Part shown: piece after piece, positions 41,512 through 51,376 of the stretch | Position numbering within the stretch: position 1 is the stretch's first letter | Layout: each line of letters starts with the position of its first letter | Assembly (NCBI RefSeq): GCF_021556485.1 | Contig: NZ_JAKGBW010000003.1 | Location: 186,001-250,000 of the forward strand | DNA from: Oceanobacillus alkalisoli | GTDB lineage: Bacteria; Bacillota; Bacilli; Bacillales; Amphibacillaceae | Direction of reading: 5' to 3' | Length of the DNA: 64,000 nucleotides | Notes under the pieces: model-generated | What the model saw: the letters and a program-made list of their open reading frames with translations, nothing else | What the model was told of the DNA's origin: nothing | Database searches by the model: none | Position numbers and translations under genes: made by a program

Positions 41512-42339
41512 TTATTCTTCTGATTCTCCTGTTTCAGATTCACCCATCAATTCTTCATCATCCGCATTCACTTCTTCATCCTCTGCATCGAAAGCTTCAA
41601 AATAAACCCCAACTCCCATATGTATAACACCCTTCACTTCAGGATCGAGCTGGGAAACGACAGAAGGATAGATCGTCATACCATCTGCAAAATCTCGAAT
41701 CGAGCTTTGTACAATAAAACCATCGTTCATATAAAATAATACATTATTTTTATTATCTTCTGTTGGTTGCCAGTACATCTCAGATATTAAGTCTAAAATA
41801 TCTTTTGGCAATTTATTCAATTCATTTGCAGCCTTAGCGAGGTATTCTTGATCTGTAAATCCAATTAATAACGGAGCTTCACCCGTGAATGACTGATATT
41901 CAACCATTTCCAGCAGTTCGCCGCTTTCGAGCACCGGAAGATAGGTCCCTTCTTCCGTTTCAAGGATTCCGATAATTTCTTTCTCTTGTACTGTGATTGC
42001 AACCGTACTTGGCAATTTCCTGTCTACCGTCACCGTATCTATTATCGGATTATTCTCCAACGTTTCTTCGACAGCTGCAAAATCAATTGCCCAAATGTTT
42101 TGCTTCTCAGATAGACCACTGATTTCCACAATCTCCTCATCTGGGACAAAAGCGTTGTTCTGAACCGTTACTTGTTTTACCTCACTTAATGGTGATTGAA
42201 GGTAAATGATTATCGAGATAAGGAAGAAAAAGATCGTCATGTAAAAAACTAAACGCCGATTCGCTTTCTTCTTCCGAGCTTCTTTTAATTTTGGAATACG
42301 GTCCTCAATGGAAACAATATTCTTATTGTTTTTATTCAT
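41512..42339 (-). CDS. divIB: Cell division protein DivIB/FtsQ
   Basis: 275 aa bitopic divisome protein. Basic cytoplasmic N-terminus MNKNNKNIVSIEDRIPKLKE, one transmembrane helix (LVFYMTIFFFLISIIIYL), extracellular POTRA domain (SEVKQVTVQNNAFVPDEEI), beta domain and an acidic tail. The frame opens eight codons earlier, but only the ATG at 42337-42339 has a properly spaced AAAGGA and matches the B. subtilis start. murB, normally just before divIB, is absent. Confidence 0.92.
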   Translation of the reverse strand: MNKNNKNIVSIEDRIPKLKEARKKKANRRLVFYMTIFFFLISIIIYLQSPLSEVKQVTVQNNAFVPDEEIVEISGLSEKQNIWAIDFAAVEETLENNPIIDTVTVDRKLPSTVAITVQEKEIIGILETEEGTYLPVLESGELLEMVEYQSFTGEAPLLIGFTDQEYLAKAANELNKLPKDILDLISEMYWQPTEDNKNNVLFYMNDGFIVQSSIRDFADGMTIYPSVVSQLDPEVKGVIHMGVGVYFEAFDAEDEEVNADDEELMGESETGESEE

Positions 42340-42393
42340 CTCCATTTCTTCCTTTGTCAGCATACTAAATCATATTATTTTCAATTTTTATTG

Positions 42394-42433
42394 CTGATAA
42401 CAAACCTGTTTATAAATTCGACTTTGTTATCAG
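42394..42433. other. Inverted repeat upstream of divIB
   Basis: Perfect 11-bp arms CTGATAACAAA / TTTGTTATCAG separated by 18 nt, about 55 bp before the divIB start. No T-run follows on either strand. A minus-strand TATAAT nearby (about 42440-42446) suggests the divIB promoter overlaps or adjoins it, so it may be an operator or 5' UTR hairpin. Confidence 0.45.
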
Positions 42434-42690
42434 GTTATTAGAATTATATCATAGATTAGGATGTAATCGATAGTTTACTTGTCATAGATTTGAAAGTTTT
42501 TACTGGTAAAACAAATAAACCTACACTTTCACTAAAGTTGCTACTGCCTTGCATACTCATTTTCATGTTAATCGGAATTAATCTGAAGCAGATTTAGAGG
42601 AGATTCAGATACTTCAACTGAAAATCCGCAATCTCTGGAGCATGTACCCGGGCATAACTATTAAAGTATTTTTTTCAAAATGACTGTTGA

Positions 42691-42883
42691 ACGCTCTCAT
42701 TCAGCGTAAGTGTGCGTAACTCCGAAACTTTCTACTGGAAGTCCGCAGTCCAGACACCTCTCGCTTTCCGCAGGCGGCTCCAGAAGTGCCCGCGGAAAGC
42801 ATCCGTCCACCTGGCAACTGAACGGCGATTAGAGAGTGAACCATGAGAACGTGCAAAATACTAACGCTGAATGAGAGTAAACA
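42691..42883 (+). repeat. Family C repeat, copy C3 (shortened)
   Basis: About 190 bp. Keeps the left end TCATTCAGCGTAAGTGTGC, the left alpha arm (GTCCGCAGTCCAGACACCTC), then jumps to the right beta arm (GCATCCGTCCACCTGGCAAC) and the right end ACTAACGCTGAATGAGAG. The partner arms of both hairpins are missing; a small new stem CTTTCCGC/GCGGAAAG fills the junction. Sits in the 578-bp gap between divIB and spoVE where murG and murB would be expected. Confidence 0.82.
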
Positions 42884-42917
42884 GTAAAAAACAGTTTTGC
42901 GCCGGTTGTCTCAAGTG

Positions 42918-44030
42918 CTATATTTTGGAATGGATGCTGATGTTCAGAAGGATGCCTACGGAACAGAGGGTGAGTGTTAAGGATGAGCCCCCGTAGCTTA
43001 AGAATGGCAGAGTGATTCCTGTGACGGGTATTAGGCCGATAACGACGCTAATATTTATCATCACCTGTATAATTAACATCGCCACAATTCCTAAAGCTAA
43101 GTACCTCGCAAATGGATCAATGGACTCTAAAGCTATTTTAATTCCACGCCAAAGCAAGACGAAAAATAACAGAATCAATCCTACTCCGCCGATGAAACCT
43201 AGTTCTTCTGCAAGAATCGCAAAAATGAAATCAGTTTGCGGTTCCGGTAAGTAAAAGTATTTTTGTAAGCTATTGCCCATTCCAAGCCCCATCAGCCCTC
43301 CAGGCCCGATCGCATACAAGGATTGGATAATTTGAAAACCATCACCAAGAGGATCTTCCCAAGGGTTAAGAAAGGCAACAATCCGGCTGATCCGGTATGG
43401 TGCCGATATAATTAAAAAAGCAAATCCAATCAAACCGATTAAGCCTAAACCTACAAAATGGGAGATTCTTGCACCAGCAATAAAAAGCATGATGACGCAA
43501 GTGAGTACTAATACAAGACCAGTGCCTAAATCCGGTTGCAACATGATTAAACCAAATGCTGTAAAGATAAGGAGTAAAGAAGGCAGAAAACCTTTCGTAA
43601 AAGAAGTGATATATTTTTGTTTCTCTGATAAAAGTGCAGCAAGAAAAATAATCAAGCCCAGTTTCATAAATTCAGAAGGCTGAATACTAAACGCACCAAC
43701 ACCTATCCAGCTGCGCGCCCCTCCTCGAACCATTCCAATTCCTGGTATGAGCACAAGGATAAGTAAAATAAAACAGCCAAGCAGAATAAAATTAGAGTAC
43801 TTTTTCCATGTTGTATATGGGATAAGCATAAAAAAAAGCATCGCCACAAAACCAACTCCTGCAAACAAGAGCTGTCTTTTTAAATAATAGAACTCATCAC
43901 CGAATTTATAAAGCGACCAAACATGTGAGGCACTGTACACCATCACGACCCCTACAATTAAAAGCACAGCAATAACAGTAAGCAGCAAGGCATCTGGTCG
44001 ATTTTCAGCCTTCGTGAGATTCCTAAGCAT
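42918..44030 (-). CDS. spoVE: SEDS peptidoglycan polymerase SpoVE (FtsW family)
   Basis: 370 aa, about ten transmembrane segments. SEDS motifs: MVYSASHVWSLYKFGDEFYY, QLLFAGVGF, GGARSWIGVGAFSIQPSEFMKL and ITLPFLSYGGSS. In B. subtilis SpoVE makes spore-cortex peptidoglycan with SpoVD; the dcw position after murD and presence of spoVD upstream support SpoVE rather than vegetative FtsW. Confidence 0.92.
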   Translation of the reverse strand: MLRNLTKAENRPDALLLTVIAVLLIVGVVMVYSASHVWSLYKFGDEFYYLKRQLLFAGVGFVAMLFFMLIPYTTWKKYSNFILLGCFILLILVLIPGIGMVRGGARSWIGVGAFSIQPSEFMKLGLIIFLAALLSEKQKYITSFTKGFLPSLLLIFTAFGLIMLQPDLGTGLVLVLTCVIMLFIAGARISHFVGLGLIGLIGFAFLIISAPYRISRIVAFLNPWEDPLGDGFQIIQSLYAIGPGGLMGLGMGNSLQKYFYLPEPQTDFIFAILAEELGFIGGVGLILLFFVLLWRGIKIALESIDPFARYLALGIVAMLIIQVMINISVVIGLIPVTGITLPFLSYGGSSLTLTLCSVGILLNISIHSKI

Positions 44031-44102
44031 GAAAAAACCCCTTTCTCAAAAGAATGGGGGCAATTCAAATCTATTATCACAAGCTTCATGTTGTCCAAGC
44101 CC

Positions 44103-45452
44103 CTACAATAGTTTATGCACGGCTTGATTAAACATGTCACCTCTTTCTTCAAATGTACGATATTGATCCCAACTCGCACAGGCTGGGGACAGTAAAATTA
44201 CATCATTTTCTTCTGAAATTCCGTAACCTTTTTGAACAGCATCTTCCACATTTTCCGCTGTTAAAACAGTAGAAATCCCAGCTTCTCTTGCCACTTCTTT
44301 AAACTTTTCTTTCGTCTCTCCAAAGCTTACAAGGCCTTTTACATTTTTCAAATGAGGAATCAGCCCTTTTAGATCATCCCCACGATCCAGGCCGCCTGCA
44401 AGTAAAATCGTTGGCTGTTTAAAGGAAGCTAATGCTTTTTCCGTAGCGAGCATATTTGTCGCTTTTGAATCATTATAAAAGTATCGACCCTTCAAATTTG
44501 TTACATATTGAAGACGGTGCTCTACACCTACAAAGGTTGTTAAAACTCTTTCAATCCCCTCATTCGTTGCACCTGCCAATTTCGCTGCACAAATCGCTGC
44601 CAGGATATTCTCTAAATGGTGCTCACCAACGAGAACAATTTTTTCCACGTCGATAATCTTCTCGTTTAGGAAATAAATCGCTTCGCCATCAGACCAGGCA
44701 CCATTTTGAACTTCCTTTGCAGTAGAAAACGGAATTCGTCTTGCCTTTGTTCCAACTACTGCTGACGAGATATCCAGATCGTCAGCATTATAGATTAAAT
44801 AGTCATCTTCTGTCTGGTTACGGAATATATTGTATTTCGCTTGCTTATAATTTTCGAGTGATTTGTGATAATCAAGATGTGCTTGATAGATGTTTAAGAT
44901 GACTGCAATATTCGGTCGGAAATCTATTGTACCTTGAAGCTGGAAAGAAGACAGCTCTAAAACTAATGTTTCATCATCTGATAAACTTTCCGCAACCTCA
45001 GTAGCTACGATACCGATATTACCAGCTACTTTAACCTGTTGCTTGCTTTCCTTTAACATTTTAGATGCTAGGGTCGTGGTTGTTGTCTTTCCATTTGAAC
45101 CAGTAATTCCGATTAATGTACCTGGAACAAGCTGATAAGCTATTTCTATTTCCGTTACGATTGGAATATTTCGCTTAACCGCTTCAACTAAGACAGGATT
45201 ATCATAGGAAATACCCGGGTTTTTAACAACGACCTCAATTCCTTCCAAGACAGACAATGGATGGGAACCAAGAACCATTTCTGCACCGAGTGCTATAAGA
45301 TCTTGCACCACTGTTGATTTAGTCGTCAATTGCTGGTCGTTTACCCTTACTTGTTTACCGTTTTTGAGTAATGTTTTTGCAGCTGCTGTTCCACTTCTCG
45401 CCAAGCCGAGAACAAGCACATGATGATATGGAAAAGCTTTTAGTTTTCTCAA
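44103..45452 (-). CDS. murD: UDP-N-acetylmuramoyl-L-alanine--D-glutamate ligase
   Basis: 449 aa cytoplasmic Mur ligase adding D-Glu. ATP loop [45 protein letters not shown], and [13 protein letters not shown] are visible. Overlaps mraY by 4 bp. Confidence 0.97.
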   Translation of the reverse strand: MRKLKAFPYHHVLVLGLARSGTAAAKTLLKNGKQVRVNDQQLTTKSTVVQDLIALGAEMVLGSHPLSVLEGIEVVVKNPGISYDNPVLVEAVKRNIPIVTEIEIAYQLVPGTLIGITGSNGKTTTTTLASKMLKESKQQVKVAGNIGIVATEVAESLSDDETLVLELSSFQLQGTIDFRPNIAVILNIYQAHLDYHKSLENYKQAKYNIFRNQTEDDYLIYNADDLDISSAVVGTKARRIPFSTAKEVQNGAWSDGEAIYFLNEKIIDVEKIVLVGEHHLENILAAICAAKLAGATNEGIERVLTTFVGVEHRLQYVTNLKGRYFYNDSKATNMLATEKALASFKQPTILLAGGLDRGDDLKGLIPHLKNVKGLVSFGETKEKFKEVAREAGISTVLTAENVEDAVQKGYGISEENDVILLSPACASWDQYRTFEERGDMFNQAVHKLL

Positions 45453-46432
45453 TTTAAGCCCACCTCAATAAAAATCCCTAATGCGGCAAACACGAGGCCA
45501 ACTAGCCAGAACGTTGTTACAACCCGCCATTCCGACCATCCGATCAACTCATAATGATGGTGTAATGGGCTCATTTTAAAGACGCGTTTACCAGTCGTTT
45601 TAAAGGAAATCACTTGGATAATAACAGATAACGTCTCAATAACAAAGACACCACCGATAATAACAAGCAGTATTTCCATTTTTGTAAGAATTGCTACAGC
45701 GGCAATTGCTCCGCCAAGTGCAAGGGATCCTGTGTCACCCATAAACACTTTAGCAGGATGAGCATTGAACACAAGAAAGCCTAGCAGTGCTCCTGCTGCT
45801 GCCAATGAAAAGACCGCGATATCGTTCTGCGGCATCCCGTATAATGCTAAGATAGCAAAAGCACCAAATGCTATAGCTGCTGTTCCTGCAAGCAGTCCAT
45901 CCAATCCGTCCGTCAAATTGACAGCGTTAGAAGAACCAACAAGCATAAAAATAACTAAAATGGCATAAAACCAGCCAAGTTCCCATTGGATATTCGTCCC
46001 TGGAATTTGAATATAGGTTGAAAAATCATTTGCCTGTAAAACGAAAAAGAATAAAAGTGCAATCACAATTTGGCCGATTAATTTCTGTAGTGAGGTTAAG
46101 CCGAGATTCCGTTTCAGTGCGACTTTGATGAAATCATCCAGAAAACCTACGAGACCGTAACCGAATAGAACGAACAACAATAGCCACATTTCGTATCCGA
46201 TTGCTCCGCTCACTTTCCAGATCATGATCAGTGAAGTAATAATAATGCTTAATACAATCATGATCCCACCCATCGTTGGTGTACCGGTCTTTTTTTGATG
46301 TGATTCTGGTCCTTCTTCGCGAATACTTTGTCCAAACTTTAATCTTCTTAAAAATGGAATGAAAAGCGGCGAAAAAAGAACAGTAATTAAAAATGATATC
46401 CCTATCGTCATTATTAAAGTAGTTATACTCAT
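45449..46432 (-). CDS. mraY: Phospho-N-acetylmuramoyl-pentapeptide transferase
   Basis: 327 aa integral membrane enzyme that makes lipid I. Ten hydrophobic segments; signatures [18 protein letters not shown], the catalytic [30 protein letters not shown] and [15 protein letters not shown]. Preceded by murF and overlapping murD. Confidence 0.97.
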   Translation of the reverse strand: MSITTLIMTIGISFLITVLFSPLFIPFLRRLKFGQSIREEGPESHQKKTGTPTMGGIMIVLSIIITSLIMIWKVSGAIGYEMWLLLFVLFGYGLVGFLDDFIKVALKRNLGLTSLQKLIGQIVIALLFFFVLQANDFSTYIQIPGTNIQWELGWFYAILVIFMLVGSSNAVNLTDGLDGLLAGTAAIAFGAFAILALYGMPQNDIAVFSLAAAGALLGFLVFNAHPAKVFMGDTGSLALGGAIAAVAILTKMEILLVIIGGVFVIETLSVIIQVISFKTTGKRVFKMSPLHHHYELIGWSEWRVVTTFWLVGLVFAALGIFIEVGLN

Positions 46433-46449
46433 ATCAAGTTCCTCCTCAA

Positions 46450-47835
46450 TTACTGCTCCTTATCTTCTTGCTTCGTCACGATGGCTTCAACCATTGTTTC
46501 AAACTGAAGGCCACGTGACGCTTTAAATAAAACAAGACTCATCTTTGTAAGGTGCTGGTTTAATTCGTTTATTAATGCTTCTTTTGTTTCGAAATGTTTA
46601 CACTGAATTTCACTTTCCTGAACACTATCCGTAATTAATTTTGCTTTTTCTCCATATGTATACAAATGAGTGATTGGAGAAGTAATCACTTCGGCTACCG
46701 AACGGTGCAGTGCATCTGCATAATTTCCCAGCTCGAGTATATCTCCTAGTACAAGTATTTTCGTATCGAAGCCTTCCATCTGTTTAATTACTTCTATCGC
46801 TGCTTTCATCGATGTTGGAGAGGCGTTGTACGAATCATTCACAATGGTTGCCTGATTTTGTTTTGACTTTAATAATTCAAAACGCATGGCGGAATGTGCC
46901 AGCTCTTTTAGGCCTGCTTCCTGTTTCTCTTCAGATATATGCAGTAACTCGGCAATCTGAAGCGCGAACCCAGCATTTTTTGCGTGATGCTTACCAAAGA
47001 GAGGCACTTGGAAGCGGCGGCCGTGAGCATTTGTGAAAGATGTCCCATCCACTGTAATATCTACGTCATCCAAGCGGACCTCATTATCCGCATTAAAGCC
47101 ACAGTTGATAACATCCACTGAATCGTCCGTATGTATAGCTTGTAAGAGAGGTTCATCACCATCAACAATCAACTTGCCGCCTTCTTTCAGCCCATTGATT
47201 ATTTCAAGCTTGGCTTTGGCAATCCCTTCCCTTGAACCGAGGTATTCGATATGTGATTCCCCGATATTCGTAATAATTGCATAATCCGGCTTTGCAATTT
47301 TCGTCAATACATCAATTTCACCGTACCCGCTCATTCCAAGCTCGAGTACAAGCACTTCCGTATCGCGGGGCATACTAAGAATTGTCAATGGTAAGCCGAT
47401 ATGATTGTTCAAGTTTCCTAATGTAGCATGTGTATGGTAAGTTGTCTTCATAATCGCGGCTATCAGGTCCTTCGTAGTTGTCTTCCCATTAGATCCGGTA
47501 ATCCCAATCACAACTGGATTAATCTTGTCTCTGTAATAGGCAGCAATTTTTTGCAGACCTTCTGTTGTGTCTTTTGTATAAAAGACAGGAAAATCAAGCG
47601 GGATGGAAGGGGGTAACTTCTCCAGCTCATCCCACAAGATTGCGACCGCACCATTTTCTATCGCTTGTTCGACATAATCGTGACCATTAAACTGATCACC
47701 GACAATCGGGATAAACAAAGAATGATCCACTTTCGACCGGCTGTCTGTTGTAATTCGGTCGATTGCAATTGAATCATCAAGTGATTTTCGATTGTTCGTA
47801 AATAGTTGCTTTAATTCTTTTACTGTAAATAACAT
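46450..47835 (-). CDS. murF: UDP-N-acetylmuramoyl-tripeptide--D-alanyl-D-alanine ligase
   Basis: 461 aa Mur ligase adding D-Ala-D-Ala. ATP loop [47 protein letters not shown], and [17 protein letters not shown]. Two bases separate it from murE. Confidence 0.97.
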   Translation of the reverse strand: MLFTVKELKQLFTNNRKSLDDSIAIDRITTDSRSKVDHSLFIPIVGDQFNGHDYVEQAIENGAVAILWDELEKLPPSIPLDFPVFYTKDTTEGLQKIAAYYRDKINPVVIGITGSNGKTTTKDLIAAIMKTTYHTHATLGNLNNHIGLPLTILSMPRDTEVLVLELGMSGYGEIDVLTKIAKPDYAIITNIGESHIEYLGSREGIAKAKLEIINGLKEGGKLIVDGDEPLLQAIHTDDSVDVINCGFNADNEVRLDDVDITVDGTSFTNAHGRRFQVPLFGKHHAKNAGFALQIAELLHISEEKQEAGLKELAHSAMRFELLKSKQNQATIVNDSYNASPTSMKAAIEVIKQMEGFDTKILVLGDILELGNYADALHRSVAEVITSPITHLYTYGEKAKLITDSVQESEIQCKHFETKEALINELNQHLTKMSLVLFKASRGLQFETMVEAIVTKQEDKEQ

Positions 47836-47837
47836 CG

Positions 47838-49310
47838 TTAAAACTCCTTATTTAAAAACGCATTTTTAGCTACAACACGGTCATCGAATGGATACTTCCT
47901 GCCATTAATCTCCTGGTACGTTTCGTGACCTTTGCCTGCGATGACTACAAGGTCTCCAGCTTCTGCAGCGGACATTGCTTTTTCTATTGCCGTCAATCGA
48001 TCGATGATGACTTCATAATTATGGACATGCCCATCGAAAATCTGGACCATGTCGTCAAGAATAGCTCGCGGGTCTTCCGTACGCGGATTATCAGAAGTAA
48101 AAATTGCATAATCTGCGTGCTTGATTGCTTCTTGCGCCATGAGTGGCCGTTTTTCCGGATCACGGTCACCCCCGCAACCAAGTACACAATAGAGCTTACC
48201 TGTTTTTATTTCTTTACATGTTTCAAGAATGTTTTTCACCGCATGAGGAGTATGCGCATAGTCCACAATAATACCAAATGGCTGCCCGAAATCAACCGTC
48301 TCGAACCTGCCTGGAATAGGTGGGACAACCTCGAACGTATCTTTAATAATATGCAAAGGAATCCCGTTAACCAATGCAGCAGATCCCGCTGCAAGCATAT
48401 TATAAATGTTAAACTTCCCAGTAAGCCTACTCGTAATTTTAACCGTTCCGACCGGTGTTTTCAATTGAAATATTGTCCGGCCCGGTAAAAGCTCAATATC
48501 ATAAGCCATTACATCTGCTTCACGCTCGATACCGTAAGTTACGATTGGAAAAGCACTTGTTTTTTTCAGCGTTTCCGCATAATGATCGTCTGCATTGATA
48601 ACGGAAAACTTCCTTCTGCCGTCATAGGTATTCCCGAGACGTGAGAATAATTGACTTTTAGCAAAGAAGTAATTCTCTTCACTCTTATGATAATCCAAAT
48701 GATCCTGCGTTAAATTGGTAAATATTACCGTGTCAAAATCACAGCCGTACACCCTTCCCAAATCAAGACCATGGGAAGACACTTCCATTATTACTTGTTC
48801 TACTCTTGAATTCTGCATATCATGAAAGAGTTGTTGGAGGATGAGCGCATCTGGAGTTGTATTACTTGTTGCACTGTATCGGTCACCTACTTTATTGTGA
48901 ATGGTGCCAATCACACCGGTCTTTTTTCCAAAATGGTTATACAATGCATCGAGAAGGTAACTGACGGTTGTTTTTCCATTTGTTCCGGTTATCCCAATCA
49001 AGGGGAGCTTTGTCGAAGGATAATCATAAAATGTATTTACTATAATTGCAAGAGCCCGTACCGAATTATTTACATAAATGACTGGAACCGTGCTTTTCAC
49101 TCTTTTCTCTGCAATTATGACCTTTGCTCCCTTTTCAATCGCATCTTGGACATAGAGATGTCCATCTGTCTGGAAACCTTCTATACAAGTGAATAGACTC
49201 CCTGGCGTTACACGACGCGAATCTGTATGAATAGCAGTAATCTCTATCTCCTCAGATTCTGTCGTTAAGCTTATAAATGGCAGCGCCTGAATCAATTCTC
49301 CTAATTTCAT
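47838..49310 (-). CDS. murE: UDP-MurNAc-tripeptide synthetase (meso-diaminopimelate adding)
   Basis: 490 aa Mur ligase. ATP loop GITGTNGKTTVSYLLDAL, EVSSHGLDLGRV, TQDHLDYHKSEENY; the DNPRTEDP motif is the signature for meso-DAP rather than lysine, indicating A1-gamma type peptidoglycan. Follows spoVD by 62 bp. Confidence 0.97.
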   Translation of the reverse strand: MKLGELIQALPFISLTTESEEIEITAIHTDSRRVTPGSLFTCIEGFQTDGHLYVQDAIEKGAKVIIAEKRVKSTVPVIYVNNSVRALAIIVNTFYDYPSTKLPLIGITGTNGKTTVSYLLDALYNHFGKKTGVIGTIHNKVGDRYSATSNTTPDALILQQLFHDMQNSRVEQVIMEVSSHGLDLGRVYGCDFDTVIFTNLTQDHLDYHKSEENYFFAKSQLFSRLGNTYDGRRKFSVINADDHYAETLKKTSAFPIVTYGIEREADVMAYDIELLPGRTIFQLKTPVGTVKITSRLTGKFNIYNMLAAGSAALVNGIPLHIIKDTFEVVPPIPGRFETVDFGQPFGIIVDYAHTPHAVKNILETCKEIKTGKLYCVLGCGGDRDPEKRPLMAQEAIKHADYAIFTSDNPRTEDPRAILDDMVQIFDGHVHNYEVIIDRLTAIEKAMSAAEAGDLVVIAGKGHETYQEINGRKYPFDDRVVAKNAFLNKEF

Positions 49311-49372
49311 CGGTTCACCCTTCTCCTAAGAACTATACCGATGGGAAAAGGATGACAAATCTGCAGGCTTGA

Positions 49373-51295
49373 TTAGTCACTTAAAAATATCCGCACTTTC
49401 GCTCCTTCCATCACTTTTTCACCTGGTTTTGGAGCTTGATCAATAATCTTTCCGCCACTTCCGCTAACATCCACAGATAAATTCAGCATAAACTCTGACA
49501 GTTCTTGTGGTGTTAGACCAATTAAATCCGGTACTTCAACAAGCGGTTCCTCTGGCCACTGATATTCTTTCTCCAGACCATCTGAACGCTTCTCAACATC
49601 CATAACCGGCAAACTATCATCGATAATCTTGCCGACAATTGGTGCTGCAACAACCCCTCCAAATTGAACTGTATTTTTCGGGTTATCAACAGCTACATAG
49701 ACGACAATCTCCGGATCATCGGCTGGAGCAAACCCAATAAAAGAAACAATATAGTTATTTTGCATATAGCGACCGTCCGGACCTACTTTTTGTGCGGTTC
49801 CTGTCTTTCCTCCCACTCGGTACCCTTCAACATATGCAGGTCGGCCCGTCCCCTGTGCAACTACAGATTCAAGTGCATATCGCAGTTCTTCGGACGTTTC
49901 CTCCGCAATCACCTGATGCTTAATGGTCGGTTCAATTCTTTCGACAACTTCTTCTGTCACCGGATCAAGCCATTCAGAAGCTATATACGGCTCATATAAA
50001 AATCCGCCGTTAACAGCAGCTGCTACAGCCATGACCTGTTGAATCGGAGTTACAGACACACCTTGACCGAAAGCTGTCGTAGCAAGTTCAAGTGGGCCTA
50101 CATTCTCAGGATTAAAGAGGATTCCATTTCCCTCTCCTTCCAAATCAATCCCTGTTTTCTTACCAAATCCAAATGCATCAATATAAGAAAACAATCTCTC
50201 CGTACCAAGCAGTTGCCCTAAATTCACAAATCCAGGGTTACAGGAATTCTGTACGACTTCAAGATAACTTTGGTGACCGTGTCCTCCTCTTTTCCAACAA
50301 TGGATATGAGTTCCAGCAACATTAATATCTCCATCATCATCAAAATGATCTTCATGAAGATCAACTATCTTTTCTTCCAATGCAGCAGCAAGGGTAATGA
50401 TTTTAAAAGTAGATCCCGGTTCATATGTGCTCCAGATTGGAAGATTTCGGTCAAACACTTCCGCATCTGCTTCCTGATAATATTCTGGATGAAAGTTAGG
50501 TCTTGTCGTCATTCCGAGAATACCACCAGTTTTCGGGTCGACTGCGATGGCCATAGCGCCGTCTGGATTATACTTTAGAGCAGCTAAGTCCATTTCCCGT
50601 TCTAAGATTGCTTGTACTTGGGAATGAATCGTCGTTTTTAAATGCAACCCATCCTTTGGTGGGGTATACACGTCCGCAAGTGTATCTAACCGGTTACCAC
50701 GTGCATCGGAAAAGAATGATAAACTGCCCGCCGTCCCGTTTAATTTTTCATCATAATATTGCTCTAGACCCATTAATCCCTGGTTATCGATACCAGTAAA
50801 ACCGAGCACATGGGAAAGGGAAGTTTCATAAGGGTAATGTCTTTTCGAATCTTTCGCCAAATAGACACCTGAGAGATTTAACGTACGAATTGCTTTCTCC
50901 TCTTCAGCCGAAATCTTAATCCCCTCCGGCCGGATTGTCACACTTGAAGCCTGTCGTGTAATCGTTTCATACACTTTATCAACTGAAGCGCCCAGCACCC
51001 CTGCTAACGCTTCTGCTGTCGATTCAGGATCTGTTACTTGCCGCGGAACAATTGTAACGGTTGGAGCCGTCACATTTTCAGCAAGAGGGGTTTCATTCAT
51101 ATCTAATATTTTCCCTCGTTCTGGAGCAAATTGGATATCCCTTGTCCAAAGTTCATTCGCTTCTTCAAACAATTCGTCACCCATTACAAATTGGACATAG
51201 GCCAACCTGAGTATGATGGTAATTAAGATAATTAAGGCAAAAAGAAAAACAGTAACGATTCGTTTTTTGACTGTAATCGTGGATACGCGTTTCAT
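49373..51295 (-). CDS. spoVD: Sporulation-specific penicillin-binding protein SpoVD
   Basis: 640 aa class B PBP for spore cortex, partner of SpoVE. Short cytoplasmic tail, one TM helix (about 15-35), dimerisation domain, transpeptidase with SxxK in EPGSTFKIITL, SxN in QNSCNPGFVNLG, and KTG in GGKTGTAQKVG; one C-terminal PASTA domain (VEVPDLIGLTPQELSEF). The frame is open 22 codons upstream, but AGAGGAGTG precedes the ATG at 51293-51295. Confidence 0.94.
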   Translation of the reverse strand: MKRVSTITVKKRIVTVFLFALIILITIILRLAYVQFVMGDELFEEANELWTRDIQFAPERGKILDMNETPLAENVTAPTVTIVPRQVTDPESTAEALAGVLGASVDKVYETITRQASSVTIRPEGIKISAEEEKAIRTLNLSGVYLAKDSKRHYPYETSLSHVLGFTGIDNQGLMGLEQYYDEKLNGTAGSLSFFSDARGNRLDTLADVYTPPKDGLHLKTTIHSQVQAILEREMDLAALKYNPDGAMAIAVDPKTGGILGMTTRPNFHPEYYQEADAEVFDRNLPIWSTYEPGSTFKIITLAAALEEKIVDLHEDHFDDDGDINVAGTHIHCWKRGGHGHQSYLEVVQNSCNPGFVNLGQLLGTERLFSYIDAFGFGKKTGIDLEGEGNGILFNPENVGPLELATTAFGQGVSVTPIQQVMAVAAAVNGGFLYEPYIASEWLDPVTEEVVERIEPTIKHQVIAEETSEELRYALESVVAQGTGRPAYVEGYRVGGKTGTAQKVGPDGRYMQNNYIVSFIGFAPADDPEIVVYVAVDNPKNTVQFGGVVAAPIVGKIIDDSLPVMDVEKRSDGLEKEYQWPEEPLVEVPDLIGLTPQELSEFMLNLSVDVSGSGGKIIDQAPKPGEKVMEGAKVRIFLSD

Positions 51296-51329
51296 ACTTG
51301 CACTCCTCTTTATAGATAGGCTTGTATCC

Positions 51330-51358
51330 ACTATATGAGTTTCAAAAAACGAATAGAA
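51330..51358 (-). promoter_or_regulatory. Probable sigma-E promoter of spoVD
   Basis: CATATAGT (51330-51337) fits the sigma-E -10 CATAnnnT; TTCTATT (51352-51358), 14 bp upstream, is a partial match to the -35. Lies in the 81-bp pbpB-spoVD gap, consistent with mother-cell expression. Confidence 0.5.
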
Positions 51359-51376
51359 CACTGTTTTCCTTTGTCT

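Noticed and set aside
47925-48488. 187 aa plus-strand frame opposite murE
   Set aside because: Antisense shadow of a well-supported gene, odd composition, no ribosome binding site.
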